From an uncultured Clostridia bacterium (GTDB taxonomy: Bacteria > Bacillota > Clostridia > Lachnospirales > CAG-274): a DNA stretch of 11,548 nucleotides. This document shows positions 1 through 6,145 of the stretch, in pieces. The stretch is taken from positions 1 to 11,548 of the forward strand of contig CANQBT010000064.1 in NCBI GenBank assembly GCA_947589405.1, written 5' to 3'. The notes under the pieces are model-generated. The model was given only the letters and a program-made list of their open reading frames with translations. It was not told the DNA's origin and did no database searches. How positions within the stretch are numbered: position 1 is the first letter of the stretch; the number at the start of each line of letters is the position of its first letter. A program made the position numbers and the translations under genes.

Positions 1-24
1 TACGTTAAAATCATTTTGGAAATA

Positions 25-65
25 TAAAAAATGGTATTTTCTGAAATTGAAAATACCATTTTTAT
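25..65. terminator. Bidirectional intrinsic terminator hairpin
   Basis: Bases 30-40 pair perfectly with 50-60 (11 bp, 9-base loop). The stem is flanked by an A run on the left (26-31) and a T run on the right (59-63), so it can act as an intrinsic terminator on both strands. It would end a + transcript entering from the left edge, or a minus transcript coming through the repeat region. No gene touching it is visible in this window. Confidence 0.7.
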
Positions 66-108
66 CGACAGTCTGAAACACCTTTTTCAAGGTGTTTTTC
101 AGACTGTC
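61..108. repeat. Long palindrome and left copy of a ~40-base direct repeat
   Basis: Bases 67-82 (GACAGTCTGAAACACC) pair with 91-108 with two extra T residues, giving a 16-bp hairpin around a short loop. The stretch 61-99 is repeated imperfectly at 451-492: both start TTTATCGACA, differ in a few bases, then share AACACCTTTTTCAAGGTGTT. The pair brackets the structured repeat. The right half of the palindrome (CAGACTGTC, 100-108) is also where similarity to the second repeat copy begins, so it may belong to the element. Confidence 0.6.
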
Positions 109-440
109 AAAAAAATAATATTCAGACAACAAATATAAATTGAAGTAGTGAACAGCTTTCAAAAAAAGCGTCGCAGACTTTAATCCGCAAGAGGGATTCA
201 CTCCCTCTGAGGACAGGGACTTTTCTGTAATTTAGGCATTTATGCTTAAATTACAGAAAACACGTCAGCACTTTCACTTCGTGAAAGCCAGCCTTAGGCT
301 GTCCGATAAATCTTTCGGTGCATTGCTGGTCCCTACCATTGAATCGGAAAGATTAATCCGACAGGGCGTAAGCCCTGCTTTTACCAAAGGTAAAAGTTCT
401 GATGACTAACTGAAAGAAATGCCAAAAAGCATTTCTTTCA
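100..440 (+). repeat. Structured dispersed repeat, copy 1 (long form)
   Basis: Bases 100-264 match 11336-11499 with about 7 substitutions and one 1-base indel (~95% identity); later blocks 325-337 and 406-422 also match. Strand is arbitrary. It is almost entirely foldable: 155-159/165-169; 190-196/202-208; 221-234/247-260 with an inner GCAT/ATGC; 266-270/324-328 enclosing 271-277/281-287, 289-293/297-301 and 303-306/315-318; an outer helix AGGGAC 215-220 with GTCCCT 329-334; then 344-348/357-361, 362-367/372-377, 378-385/389-396 and 411-422/429-440 (12 bp). There is no convincing reading frame. It could be a structured RNA, a MITE-like hairpin element, or a 3'-UTR repeat; I cannot assign a known family. 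Confidence 0.85.
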
Positions 441-466
441 AAGTGTCGATTTTATCGACACGTTCT
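441..466. repeat. Hairpin, start of right direct repeat
   Basis: GTGTCGAT (443-450) pairs with ATCGACAC (454-461) around a TTT loop, a perfect 8-bp stem. TTTATCGACA at 451-460 is identical to 61-70 and opens the right copy of the imperfect direct repeat that brackets the structured element. Confidence 0.6.
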
Positions 467-492
467 AAAACACCTTTTTCAAGGTGTTTTTT
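467..492 (+). terminator. Terminator-like hairpin
   Basis: AAAACACCTT (467-476) pairs with AAGGTGTTTT (481-490) around TTTC, and the T run extends to 492. It resembles an intrinsic terminator for a + transcript through the repeat. Because the stem itself is A/T-flanked, it could work weakly on the minus strand too. The same hairpin core occurs at 77-98. Confidence 0.55.
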
Positions 493-600
493 AATTCATT
501 ATACAGAAGGATCCTATTTTCATATGATTTGCTTATGTGTTTGCCATACCGCATACACAGAGCCAAAATTAAATTATTTACAGATATTTTAAATTTTTTA

Positions 601-629
601 TTTACATTACATCTACTTTATTATATAAT
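601..629 (+). promoter_or_regulatory. Sigma-A-type promoter of the XRE gene
   Basis: TTTACA (601-606), a 17-base spacer, then TATAAT (624-629). Initiation would fall near 636, leaving a leader of about 37 bases before the ATG at 673. The surrounding 560-660 stretch is very AT-rich, which raises the chance of a random match, but both hexamers and the spacing are good. Confidence 0.65.
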
Positions 630-672
630 TATAATACACATATATTATATAAAAGACTGGGATGAATTTTTT

Positions 673-909
673 ATGGATTTAGGAGATTACTTATTAGAAT
701 ACAAAATGGATCACAATATCGGCAATCAGAAATTGGCGGATACTCTTACTATAAGCAAAATAACGCTTTTAAAAATTCTGAATAAGCAAGCTGTGCCTAA
801 TGTCAGGACCTGTATGAAGATCTCAAAGGCTACCGGCGTAAGCTTTAAAGATATAATAAAACTCAGGGATAACTATTCCGAACAATGTTCATATAAGCCA
901 ATGAAATAG
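673..909 (+). CDS. Small XRE-family helix-turn-helix protein
   Basis: A 78-residue protein made almost only of a Cro/CI-type DNA-binding domain. Residues ~17-60 fit the five-helix pattern: NQKLADTLTISKITLLKILN is helix 2, turn and recognition helix, and MKISKATGVSFKDIIKL fits the closing helices. There is no sensor or dimerisation domain. The frame is open upstream to 484, but the promoter at 601-629 lies inside that extension and its translation is hydrophobic and AT-driven, so I take ATG 673; GGGATGA at 659-665 is a modest ribosome site. The gene stands alone, just after the repeat region, with no toxin partner or phage gene visible. Its regulatory target is unknown. It could be an orphan antitoxin-like or phage-remnant regulator. 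Confidence 0.75.
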   Translation: MDLGDYLLEYKMDHNIGNQKLADTLTISKITLLKILNKQAVPNVRTCMKISKATGVSFKDIIKLRDNYSEQCSYKPMK

Positions 910-1020
910 ACAATGGTATTATTAAGCATAAGACCTGTCAAAAGCAATTAATAACAGATATAAATATATCTTTTAACGCTTATGTATCAGAATTGATACA
1001 AGATAAATAAATAAACATAC

Positions 1021-1055
1021 GCCGTTGAGCTTTTAAGCTTATACGGCTATTTTTA
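1021..1055 (+). terminator. Probable terminator downstream of the XRE gene
   Basis: GCCGT plus TGAGCTT (1021-1032) pairs with AAGCTTA and ACGGC (1035-1047) with one bulged T and a G-T pair, followed by TATTTTTAT. It lies about 110 bases after the XRE stop codon and is the first terminator-like hairpin on that strand. Confidence 0.5.
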
Positions 1056-1120
1056 TAGGCTCTCTTTTTATATACGTCATGAATTTTCTTAAGCACATAA
1101 ACAAGAATGACCCATATTTT

Positions 1121-1149
1121 TTGACACAAAAAAAGACACCTGCTATGAT
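1121..1149 (+). promoter_or_regulatory. Near-consensus promoter pointing antisense to tRNA-Lys
   Basis: TTGACA (1121-1126), a 17-base spacer, TATGAT (1144-1149), with TGC directly before the -10 (extended -10). Eleven of twelve hexamer bases match the sigma-A consensus. A transcript from near 1156 would run across the tRNA-Lys gene on the opposite strand and has no protein gene ahead of it. It overlaps the A/T tract of the tRNA terminator, so coincidence is possible. Confidence 0.45.
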
Positions 1150-1195
1150 ATGGAGCCGCAAAAACAAATAATAGCTCTGTCAAAGTTATGGTGTC
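1128..1195 (-). terminator. Probable terminator of tRNA-Lys
   Basis: Reading the minus strand, GACACC (1190-1195) can pair with GGTGTC (1135-1140), which is followed by seven T residues. The loop is long (about 50 bases) with only a weak inner GAGC/GCTC pairing, so the call rests mainly on the stem-plus-T-run layout directly downstream of the tRNA. Confidence 0.45.
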
Positions 1196-1200
1196 ATAAG

Positions 1201-1273
1201 TGCGCGATCGGGGGCTCGAACCCCGGACCTTCTGATTAAGAGTCAGCTGCTCTACCAACTGAGCTAATCGCGC
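1201..1273 (-). tRNA. tRNA-Lys, anticodon CTT
   Basis: The minus strand folds as a complete cloverleaf of 73 bases. The acceptor stem is GCGCGAT with ATCGCGC plus discriminator A. The D arm contains GCTCAGTTGGTAGAGC. The anticodon arm GCTGA-CTCTTAA-TCAGA has a G27-A43 mismatch, and the anticodon CTT lies at 1238-1240. The T arm is CGGGG-TTCGAGC-CCCCG. The anticodon reads AAG (lysine). The CCA end is not encoded (CTT follows), so it must be added enzymatically. It is transcribed in the same direction as the big operon, from its own promoter just upstream. Confidence 0.95.
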
Positions 1274-1276
1274 ATA

Positions 1277-1308
1277 TTCTTGTGCTGAGCTAACGCTCAA
1301 CACAAGAA
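1277..1308 (-). repeat. Perfect-stem hairpin in the tRNA-Lys leader
   Basis: Bases 1277-1290 pair with 1295-1308 (14 bp including one G-T pair, 4-base loop), ending 3 bases before the tRNA 5' end. There is no T run on either side, so it is not a classical terminator. Given the promoter at 1311-1339, transcription should begin inside the outer arm near 1304, leaving a leader hairpin of about 9 bp. Its 3' arm contains TTAGCTCAG, the same nine bases as the start of the tRNA D arm. Confidence 0.6.
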
Positions 1309-1310
1309 AT

Positions 1311-1339
1311 ATCTTATCACTAAATTATTATTTTGTCAA
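1311..1339 (-). promoter_or_regulatory. Strong promoter of tRNA-Lys
   Basis: On the minus strand: TTGACA (1334-1339), a 17-base spacer, TAAGAT (1311-1316). It lies between the lipoprotein stop codon and the tRNA and matches 11 of 12 consensus bases. No convincing intrinsic terminator separates the operon end (1365) from this promoter, so operon read-through into the tRNA is possible. Confidence 0.8.
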
Positions 1340-1364
1340 CAGTTTTTTTACTTAATATACAAAT

Positions 1365-2333
1365 TTATTGCGCTGCCGTTTCAGCCTCAGCAGGTGCGTT
1401 CTCTGCCGTAGATGCTGCTTCCTCTGAAGCATCACCTTCTTCCGCAGCTGAGGAGTCCTCTGCTGTCGCTTCTTCTGCCATTCTCTCCTGAAGCAGCTGC
1501 GTATATTCGTCTGTTGTCATATAATCGTCTGTATTTGATACGGCATCGACCTTTGTCTTATCTCTGTTTGTAAAATCGACCTTTATTGTATACTTATATG
1601 GCTGTTCGCCGCTGTCATTTGTGTACTTAGCGTCAAGAGCATAAACATAGGTCAAAAGATTTCCGTCCTTGTCAAGCTTTGCGTATAAATTGGAATAATT
1701 AACGATCATATTCTCACCGCTTGTCTGACTTTGACCACTAGCTTCCAGATTTGTTTTCATCTGATTTTCAAGAGATGTCGGATTATAGGACATATAGTAT
1801 TCCTTGATGCCATTCTTTCCTTCTACGCAAGCGCTCTTGTCAATACATTCCGGGAAAACGCTTAAGGAATATGAATTAACTACAGACATAAAGTCCTCAA
1901 AAGCCATTTCCTCAACTATCTTATCACCGTCATTGGTCGTAAAGTAAAGCTTTGAGCCATCGTAATAAGCTGTTATGCTGGACTTATTGTCATTATATTC
2001 ATTATCCATGACAGCGCTTCCTGTGCTCTTGTCATCTTCCTTTGCAATTTTTACCTCAGACTTGTAGTCGGTCTTTTCCACTTTCTCGCCTTCGCCGAGA
2101 GTTACCATATTTTCGGAATTGACAGTAATATTCGCAGAATCGTTTACTTCTGTGAGAGCTGTGCTGAAGGCAGTATTGAAATCATCACCATTTATGAGAT
2201 CTTCTTCTGAAATATTGTCAAAAATAGATGCGTTATCTATCTCCTCTATAATTTTTGACGAATACTGACTGCAGCCTACAGCCATGACCATTGCAAGCGC
2301 TATGCCTGCAAATACAGCAATTTTCTTTTTCAT
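1365..2333 (-). CDS. Predicted lipoprotein of unknown function
   Basis: A 322-residue secreted lipoprotein. The signal peptide is MKKK plus a hydrophobic stretch ending MAVGC, with Cys21 as the likely lipidated residue (AVGC is a slightly unusual lipobox). The middle (~40-285) is rich in Asp, Asn, Ser, Thr and Tyr in alternating beta-like runs such as SSITAYYDGSKLYFTTNDG, similar in style to LolA/LppX-like beta-sheet lipoproteins, but I do not recognise a named family. The last ~36 residues are a low-complexity Ala/Glu tail. Of two ATGs, I choose 2333: AAAGGAG (2341-2347) is 7 bases from it but only one base from the ATG at 2339, which overlaps the recN stop as ATGA. It is the last gene of the operon, probably coupled to recN. 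Confidence 0.85.
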   Translation of the reverse strand: MKKKIAVFAGIALAMVMAVGCSQYSSKIIEEIDNASIFDNISEEDLINGDDFNTAFSTALTEVNDSANITVNSENMVTLGEGEKVEKTDYKSEVKIAKEDDKSTGSAVMDNEYNDNKSSITAYYDGSKLYFTTNDGDKIVEEMAFEDFMSVVNSYSLSVFPECIDKSACVEGKNGIKEYYMSYNPTSLENQMKTNLEASGQSQTSGENMIVNYSNLYAKLDKDGNLLTYVYALDAKYTNDSGEQPYKYTIKVDFTNRDKTKVDAVSNTDDYMTTDEYTQLLQERMAEEATAEDSSAAEEGDASEEAASTAENAPAEAETAAQ

Positions 2334-2335
2334 AA

Positions 2336-4021
2336 TCATTCTCCTTTTAGCCTGTCGGCCATTATTTTCATTTCCCGTGCAGCGTCCTTAGTTGCATCAG
2401 TTATTTTCGCTCCGCCAATAAGCCTTGCTAATTCATTATACACCTTATCTTCGGATAATTCAACAATATTTGTAACAGTTGATAAATTATGGTCACTTTT
2501 TTCTATTAGATAGTTGTTATCTGCCATTGCCGCTATCTGAGGTAGGTGTGTTATACATATTATCTGATGGGAGTTGGCTATGCGGCACATCTTTTCCGCT
2601 ACCTTCTGAGCTGTTCTTCCGCTTATGCCTGTATCTATTTCATCAAATATAAACGTATCTATATTATCCACATCTGCCAGAACGGTCTTGAGCGCCAGCA
2701 TCACTCTGCTCATCTCACCGCCTGAGGCTATCCTGCTGAGAGGCTTAAGCTCCTCTCCTCTGTTTGCGCAGATCATAAATTCCACATTATCGCTGCCCTT
2801 TTCATCGAAGCTTTCCTTAGGTGATACGACTATATCGAATCGGGCATTTTCCATACTCAATTCCTTAAGTACCTCTTCCGTTTTTCGGCTGACGTCCTCA
2901 GCCGTTTCCGTCCTTACAGCTGTTATTTCCAAACAAATATCCTTTATTTCCTTTTCAAGAGTCTTTTTCTTTTTGCCGTATTCAGCAACAAGAGCTTCGC
3001 TGTCCTCAATATCCTTAAGCTTTTGGGAAACTCTTTCCATATAGGAATTTACAGCGTCTATTGTGGGACCGTATTTTTTCTTAAGCTCATATATCACCTG
3101 TAGCCTTTCCTCTATATCGTCAAGCTCTCTGGGGTCAAACTCCATACTGTCCTCATAATTTCTTATGGATTTTACAGCGTCCTCCAGAATGGAATAACAG
3201 TCGTTAAGGGCTTCCATTGTTTCTCTTTGTCCCTCATCGATCGAAGCTATATTTTCATATTCGCTTACGGCTATGCCCAGATTGTCCATTGCGGCATATT
3301 CCCCTCTGCTCAGCACGTCAAGGCAACGGCTCACCCCAAGCTTAAGCTTTTCGCTGCTGACAAGAATATTTTTTCTTTCGGTCAGCTTTTCATCTTCTCC
3401 CGGAGTAAGACCAGCCGATCCTATTTCATTTACCTGATAGCGGTAAAGATCCGCCTTATCCTGAAGCTCCCTGTCGTTTAAGTCTATTTCCTTAAGTCTT
3501 TTGCTTATATCTCTGTACTCTCCGCACAGAACAGCAAGCTTTGACATAGGTTCTCTGAGTCTGTCGGCGCAAAGTCTGTCCAACATGATAATGTGATTTT
3601 TAGTATTAAGAAGAGACTGATGGTCATGCTGACCATGAATATCCACAAGACAAGAGGATATTTCCCTTAGCATGCCTACCGTAGCCGTTCTGCCGTTTAC
3701 CTTGCATGAGGACTTGCCGTTTACGTTGAAGGTACGCTTTAAAAGTATATAGTTATCGTCATCTGTTTCTACATCACATTCCCTGAGTCTTTCTTTGATC
3801 TCTTCATTGTCTGCATATATAAGTGCGGATACCTCCGTACTTTCACAGCCTGCCTTTATAATATCCTTATCGGCTTTTCCGCCCAGCACAAAATTAAGAG
3901 AGCCTATTATTATAGACTTTCCCGCACCTGTTTCACCGCTGAGCACATTCAGACCGCTGCCAAAATCCACTTCCAGCTCATCTATTAATGCAAAATTCCT
4001 GACACAAAGCTTGTCTAACAT
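2336..4021 (-). CDS. recN: DNA repair ATPase RecN
   Basis: An SMC-like protein that acts in double-strand break repair and recombination. The 561 residues have the usual layout and length: Walker A GETGAGKS at 29-36, a central coiled-coil region rich in Lys/Glu (about 160-370), the ABC signature SGGEMS at 433-438, Walker B FIFDEIDTG around 457-465, and the switch histidine in ITHLPQIA near 492. The start ATG has AGGGTG upstream within the argR end, three bases past the argR stop. No SOS box is expected since recN sits inside an operon; none was seen. It follows argR, as in B. subtilis. Confidence 0.97.
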   Translation of the reverse strand: MLDKLCVRNFALIDELEVDFGSGLNVLSGETGAGKSIIIGSLNFVLGGKADKDIIKAGCESTEVSALIYADNEEIKERLRECDVETDDDNYILLKRTFNVNGKSSCKVNGRTATVGMLREISSCLVDIHGQHDHQSLLNTKNHIIMLDRLCADRLREPMSKLAVLCGEYRDISKRLKEIDLNDRELQDKADLYRYQVNEIGSAGLTPGEDEKLTERKNILVSSEKLKLGVSRCLDVLSRGEYAAMDNLGIAVSEYENIASIDEGQRETMEALNDCYSILEDAVKSIRNYEDSMEFDPRELDDIEERLQVIYELKKKYGPTIDAVNSYMERVSQKLKDIEDSEALVAEYGKKKKTLEKEIKDICLEITAVRTETAEDVSRKTEEVLKELSMENARFDIVVSPKESFDEKGSDNVEFMICANRGEELKPLSRIASGGEMSRVMLALKTVLADVDNIDTFIFDEIDTGISGRTAQKVAEKMCRIANSHQIICITHLPQIAAMADNNYLIEKSDHNLSTVTNIVELSEDKVYNELARLIGGAKITDATKDAAREMKIMADRLKGE

Positions 4022-4024
4022 TAT

Positions 4025-4483
4025 TTACACCCTGTTTCCGACGCTGTAATTTTTCAAGCTGTCAATAAGCTCTATCGCCTTTTCCTCAGACCTTACGGCA
4101 CAAAAGATAGTATCATCTCCCGCTATGCAGCCCATTACCTCGCTTCTGTCCATTGAATCAAGGGCTGCGGCAACTGCCATAGCCATTCCCGTAAGCGTTC
4201 TTATAACTATAATGTTTCCGGCAAAATCAATAGATATAACTCCCTCTTTGAATACCCTTTCAAATTTTTCAGAAACACCGCTTTCTCCTGCAACGGCAAC
4301 ATACTTCTGCTTTCCCATACCGTTAGATACCTTTGAAAGCTTAAGCTCTCTTATATCTCTCGATACGGTTGCCTGCGTCACATTAAAGCCTTCCTTCAGA
4401 AGAAGCTCAGCAAGCATTTCCTGTGTTTCTATTTCCTTTTCCTTTATTAATTCAAGTATTTTGGACTGCCTTTTTATTTTCAT
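4025..4483 (-). CDS. argR: Arginine repressor ArgR
   Basis: A transcriptional regulator of arginine synthesis and breakdown that binds ARG boxes as a hexamer with arginine as co-effector. Its 152 residues match the family length. The N-terminal winged helix carries TQATVSRDIRELKL (36-49), with the Ser-Arg pair that contacts DNA. The C-terminal oligomerisation and arginine-binding domain carries GCIAGDDTIFCAV (118-130), whose Asp pair binds arginine. The ribosome site AGAGGGG precedes the ATG, 12 bases after nadK. No arginine genes are in the window; argR next to recN is a conserved Firmicutes pairing. Confidence 0.97.
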   Translation of the reverse strand: MKIKRQSKILELIKEKEIETQEMLAELLLKEGFNVTQATVSRDIRELKLSKVSNGMGKQKYVAVAGESGVSEKFERVFKEGVISIDFAGNIIVIRTLTGMAMAVAAALDSMDRSEVMGCIAGDDTIFCAVRSEEKAIELIDSLKNYSVGNRV

Positions 4484-4495
4484 ATTTTAACCCCT

Positions 4496-5353
4496 CTATA
4501 TTCTGACCTCAACCATTTTTCTTCTCAATATATCATAAAAATTGGTGTCTGTCGTTTTTATTATTCCTGTAGTATATTTTGATTTCTTTATCTTGACGAC
4601 ATCGTCATTTTTAAGCTGTATGCTCTGCTTTCCGTCCAGAGTCATCTGTATATTATTGTAGCTGCTCTCTATTTTAATCTTAAGAACATCGTTTCCCGAA
4701 AAAACTATAGGACGGGCATAGAGAGCATGGGGACATATATGGGTGATCGTCATAAGCTCTGTAGCCGGATTGAGAATAGGTCCTCCGGCAGATAAATTAT
4801 ATGCAGTAGACCCTGTAGGCGTAGAAACAATAACTCCATCTGCCCTAAATGTGTCTATGTACTGTCCGTTTACCTCTATCCCAAGTGAAATAAGCCTTGT
4901 AAAGCCTGAGCTGTTTATGCACACCTCATTAAGTGCAATGTTCCTGTCCTGAGCCGTATCCTTGCGAACAATACTCGCTTCTATCATCATTCTCTTTTCT
5001 ATCCTGTACTTTTCATTGAGAACAGCATCTATTGCCGTCATAGCGTCTGATTTTTCCACATCTGCCAGATAGCCAAGCGTTCCAAAGTTTATACCAAGTA
5101 TAGGCGTGTTGTAAAGAGCAGTCTTTCTTGCAACTCTCAATATGGTACCGTCACCGCCAAGCACCACTACAAAGTCTGACTGCTCATATATTTCTTCAAC
5201 TCCCGAAAAAGCCGTACCTGCACCGGTATATTTGACCGCTCCCTCCGTCAGGTATGCCTGACAGCCTTTTTCCAGCACAAAGTTCACAAGCTTTGCGGTA
5301 TATTCAAATCTTGGGTCCTTGTCTGTATTTGTAATGAATCCAACCTTTTTCAT
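4496..5353 (-). CDS. nadK: NAD kinase
   Basis: Phosphorylates NAD to NADP in the cytoplasm. Numbered from MKKVGF, the 285 residues hold the hallmark GGDGT (66-70) followed by ILGINFGTLGYL, the NE pair at 142-143 (NAD-binding), and the Gly-rich TPTGSTAYNLSAGGP (178-192). The C-terminal half is the beta-rich domain typical of the family. The frame is open 24 codons further upstream into tlyA, but AGGTGA sits five bases before the ATG at 5353 and the family begins at this point. The ribosome site overlaps the tlyA stop, indicating coupling. NADPH supply suits the neighbouring isoprenoid genes, but that link is inference. Confidence 0.96.
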   Translation of the reverse strand: MKKVGFITNTDKDPRFEYTAKLVNFVLEKGCQAYLTEGAVKYTGAGTAFSGVEEIYEQSDFVVVLGGDGTILRVARKTALYNTPILGINFGTLGYLADVEKSDAMTAIDAVLNEKYRIEKRMMIEASIVRKDTAQDRNIALNEVCINSSGFTRLISLGIEVNGQYIDTFRADGVIVSTPTGSTAYNLSAGGPILNPATELMTITHICPHALYARPIVFSGNDVLKIKIESSYNNIQMTLDGKQSIQLKNDDVVKIKKSKYTTGIIKTTDTNFYDILRRKMVEVRI

Positions 5354-5357
5354 ATTA

Positions 5358-6143
5358 TCACCTATAGTTTTCAAAAGCCTGCTGTACCGTTTTTTCCGCC
5401 ATATCAATATCTGCCGCACCTTCATGCCGTGAAAGAAGCATAAGATATTCTATATTGCCGTCACCGCCCTTTATTGGCGAATATGTAATTGCATTTACGT
5501 AAAATCCCTCTTCTTCGGCAGCCTTTGCTGTATCTTTGAGCACCTTTTTATGTATTGACGGTTCGGTAATTATGCCTTTTTTGTTAAGAGCACTTCTCCC
5601 TGCTTCAAATTGAGGCTTCACAAGCACTACCGACATTCCGTCTTTTTTAAGAAGCCTTCTTATATGCGGAAGTATATGCTTGAGAGATATAAACGAAACA
5701 TCGCAGCCTATAAAGTCCGCCTTTTCAATATCGGCATTTCTTATATCCGTATTTTCCAGAGAAATGACCCTGCTGTCATTTTTAAGGCTATCGGCAAGCT
5801 GACTGCTTCCTACATCTACGCTGTATACTTTTGCGGCACCGTTTTGAAGCATGCAGTCTGTAAAGCCGCCTGTTGATGCGCCTATGTCTATACATATCTT
5901 ATCCAATAGAGATATGCCGAAGGATATACATGCCTTTTCAAGCTTATAACCGCCTCTGCCTACATATTTAAGCACCTTATTTTCTTCACTTATACGTACA
6001 TTGTCGTTTTCACCGACCTTAAGCGATGGCTTAAGACATGTTCTGCCGTTTACGTATACGCAGCCTGAAGCTATAAGCTCCTGAGCCTTCTGTCTGGATA
6101 TATTTCTTCTATCCCTGATGTACATATCCAATCTTGGACACAT
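5358..6143 (-). CDS. tlyA: TlyA-family rRNA 2'-O-methyltransferase / hemolysin-A-like protein
   Basis: 261 residues with two parts. An S4 RNA-binding domain (about 3-60: RLDMYIRDRRNISRQKAQEL, GCVYVNGR) is joined by VGRGGYKLEK to a FtsJ/RrmJ-like methyltransferase domain. The SAM motif is DIGASTGGFTDCM (86-98). A plausible K-D-K-E catalytic set is Lys67, Asp148 (CDVSF), Lys176 (VKPQFEAGR) and Glu232 (NIEYLML). In Mycobacterium the homologue methylates 16S and 23S rRNA and affects capreomycin sensitivity; in Firmicutes (YqxC) the substrate is less certain. The GGGAGA ribosome site precedes the ATG, which is two bases past the dxs stop. A homologous gene also follows dxs in B. subtilis. Confidence 0.93.
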   Translation of the reverse strand: MCPRLDMYIRDRRNISRQKAQELIASGCVYVNGRTCLKPSLKVGENDNVRISEENKVLKYVGRGGYKLEKACISFGISLLDKICIDIGASTGGFTDCMLQNGAAKVYSVDVGSSQLADSLKNDSRVISLENTDIRNADIEKADFIGCDVSFISLKHILPHIRRLLKKDGMSVVLVKPQFEAGRSALNKKGIITEPSIHKKVLKDTAKAAEEEGFYVNAITYSPIKGGDGNIEYLMLLSRHEGAADIDMAEKTVQQAFENYR

Positions 6144-6145
6144 AA

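Larger units (their letters stand above)
910..1200. other. Intergenic region, no gene seen
   Basis: This stretch separates the + strand XRE gene from the minus-strand tRNA-Lys. It holds a hairpin followed by T residues (1021-1055), a promoter-like sequence on the + strand (1121-1149) and the probable tRNA terminator (1128-1195). A minus-strand open frame (980-1303) crosses it but runs through the tRNA gene and is not credible as a protein. Confidence 0.6.

Noticed and set aside
1..201. Open minus-strand frame from a GTG at 201 through repeat copy 1 to the left edge (about 67 codons).
   Set aside because: It has no ribosome site, runs through the palindrome and terminator, and copy 2 has one base fewer in the homopolymer, which brings in a stop. 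A chance frame is the simpler reading.
100..440. Retron or group II intron remnant.
   Set aside because: No reverse transcriptase or maturase is in the window, and I could not find a domain V-like hairpin or matching a1/a2 ends.
100..440. CRISPR array.
   Set aside because: The hairpins differ in sequence and length; there is no regular repeat-spacer spacing and there are no cas genes.
484..672. 63-residue N-terminal extension of the XRE protein.
   Set aside because: The promoter lies inside it, it begins within a terminator hairpin, and its sequence is AT-driven with no family match.
980..1303. 107-codon minus-strand open frame.
   Set aside because: It runs straight through the tRNA-Lys gene and its terminator; part of its translation is simply the tRNA sequence.
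1277..1308. Hairpin as the operon's terminator.
   Set aside because: No T run follows it on the minus strand, and the tRNA promoter lies upstream of it, so it belongs to the tRNA leader.
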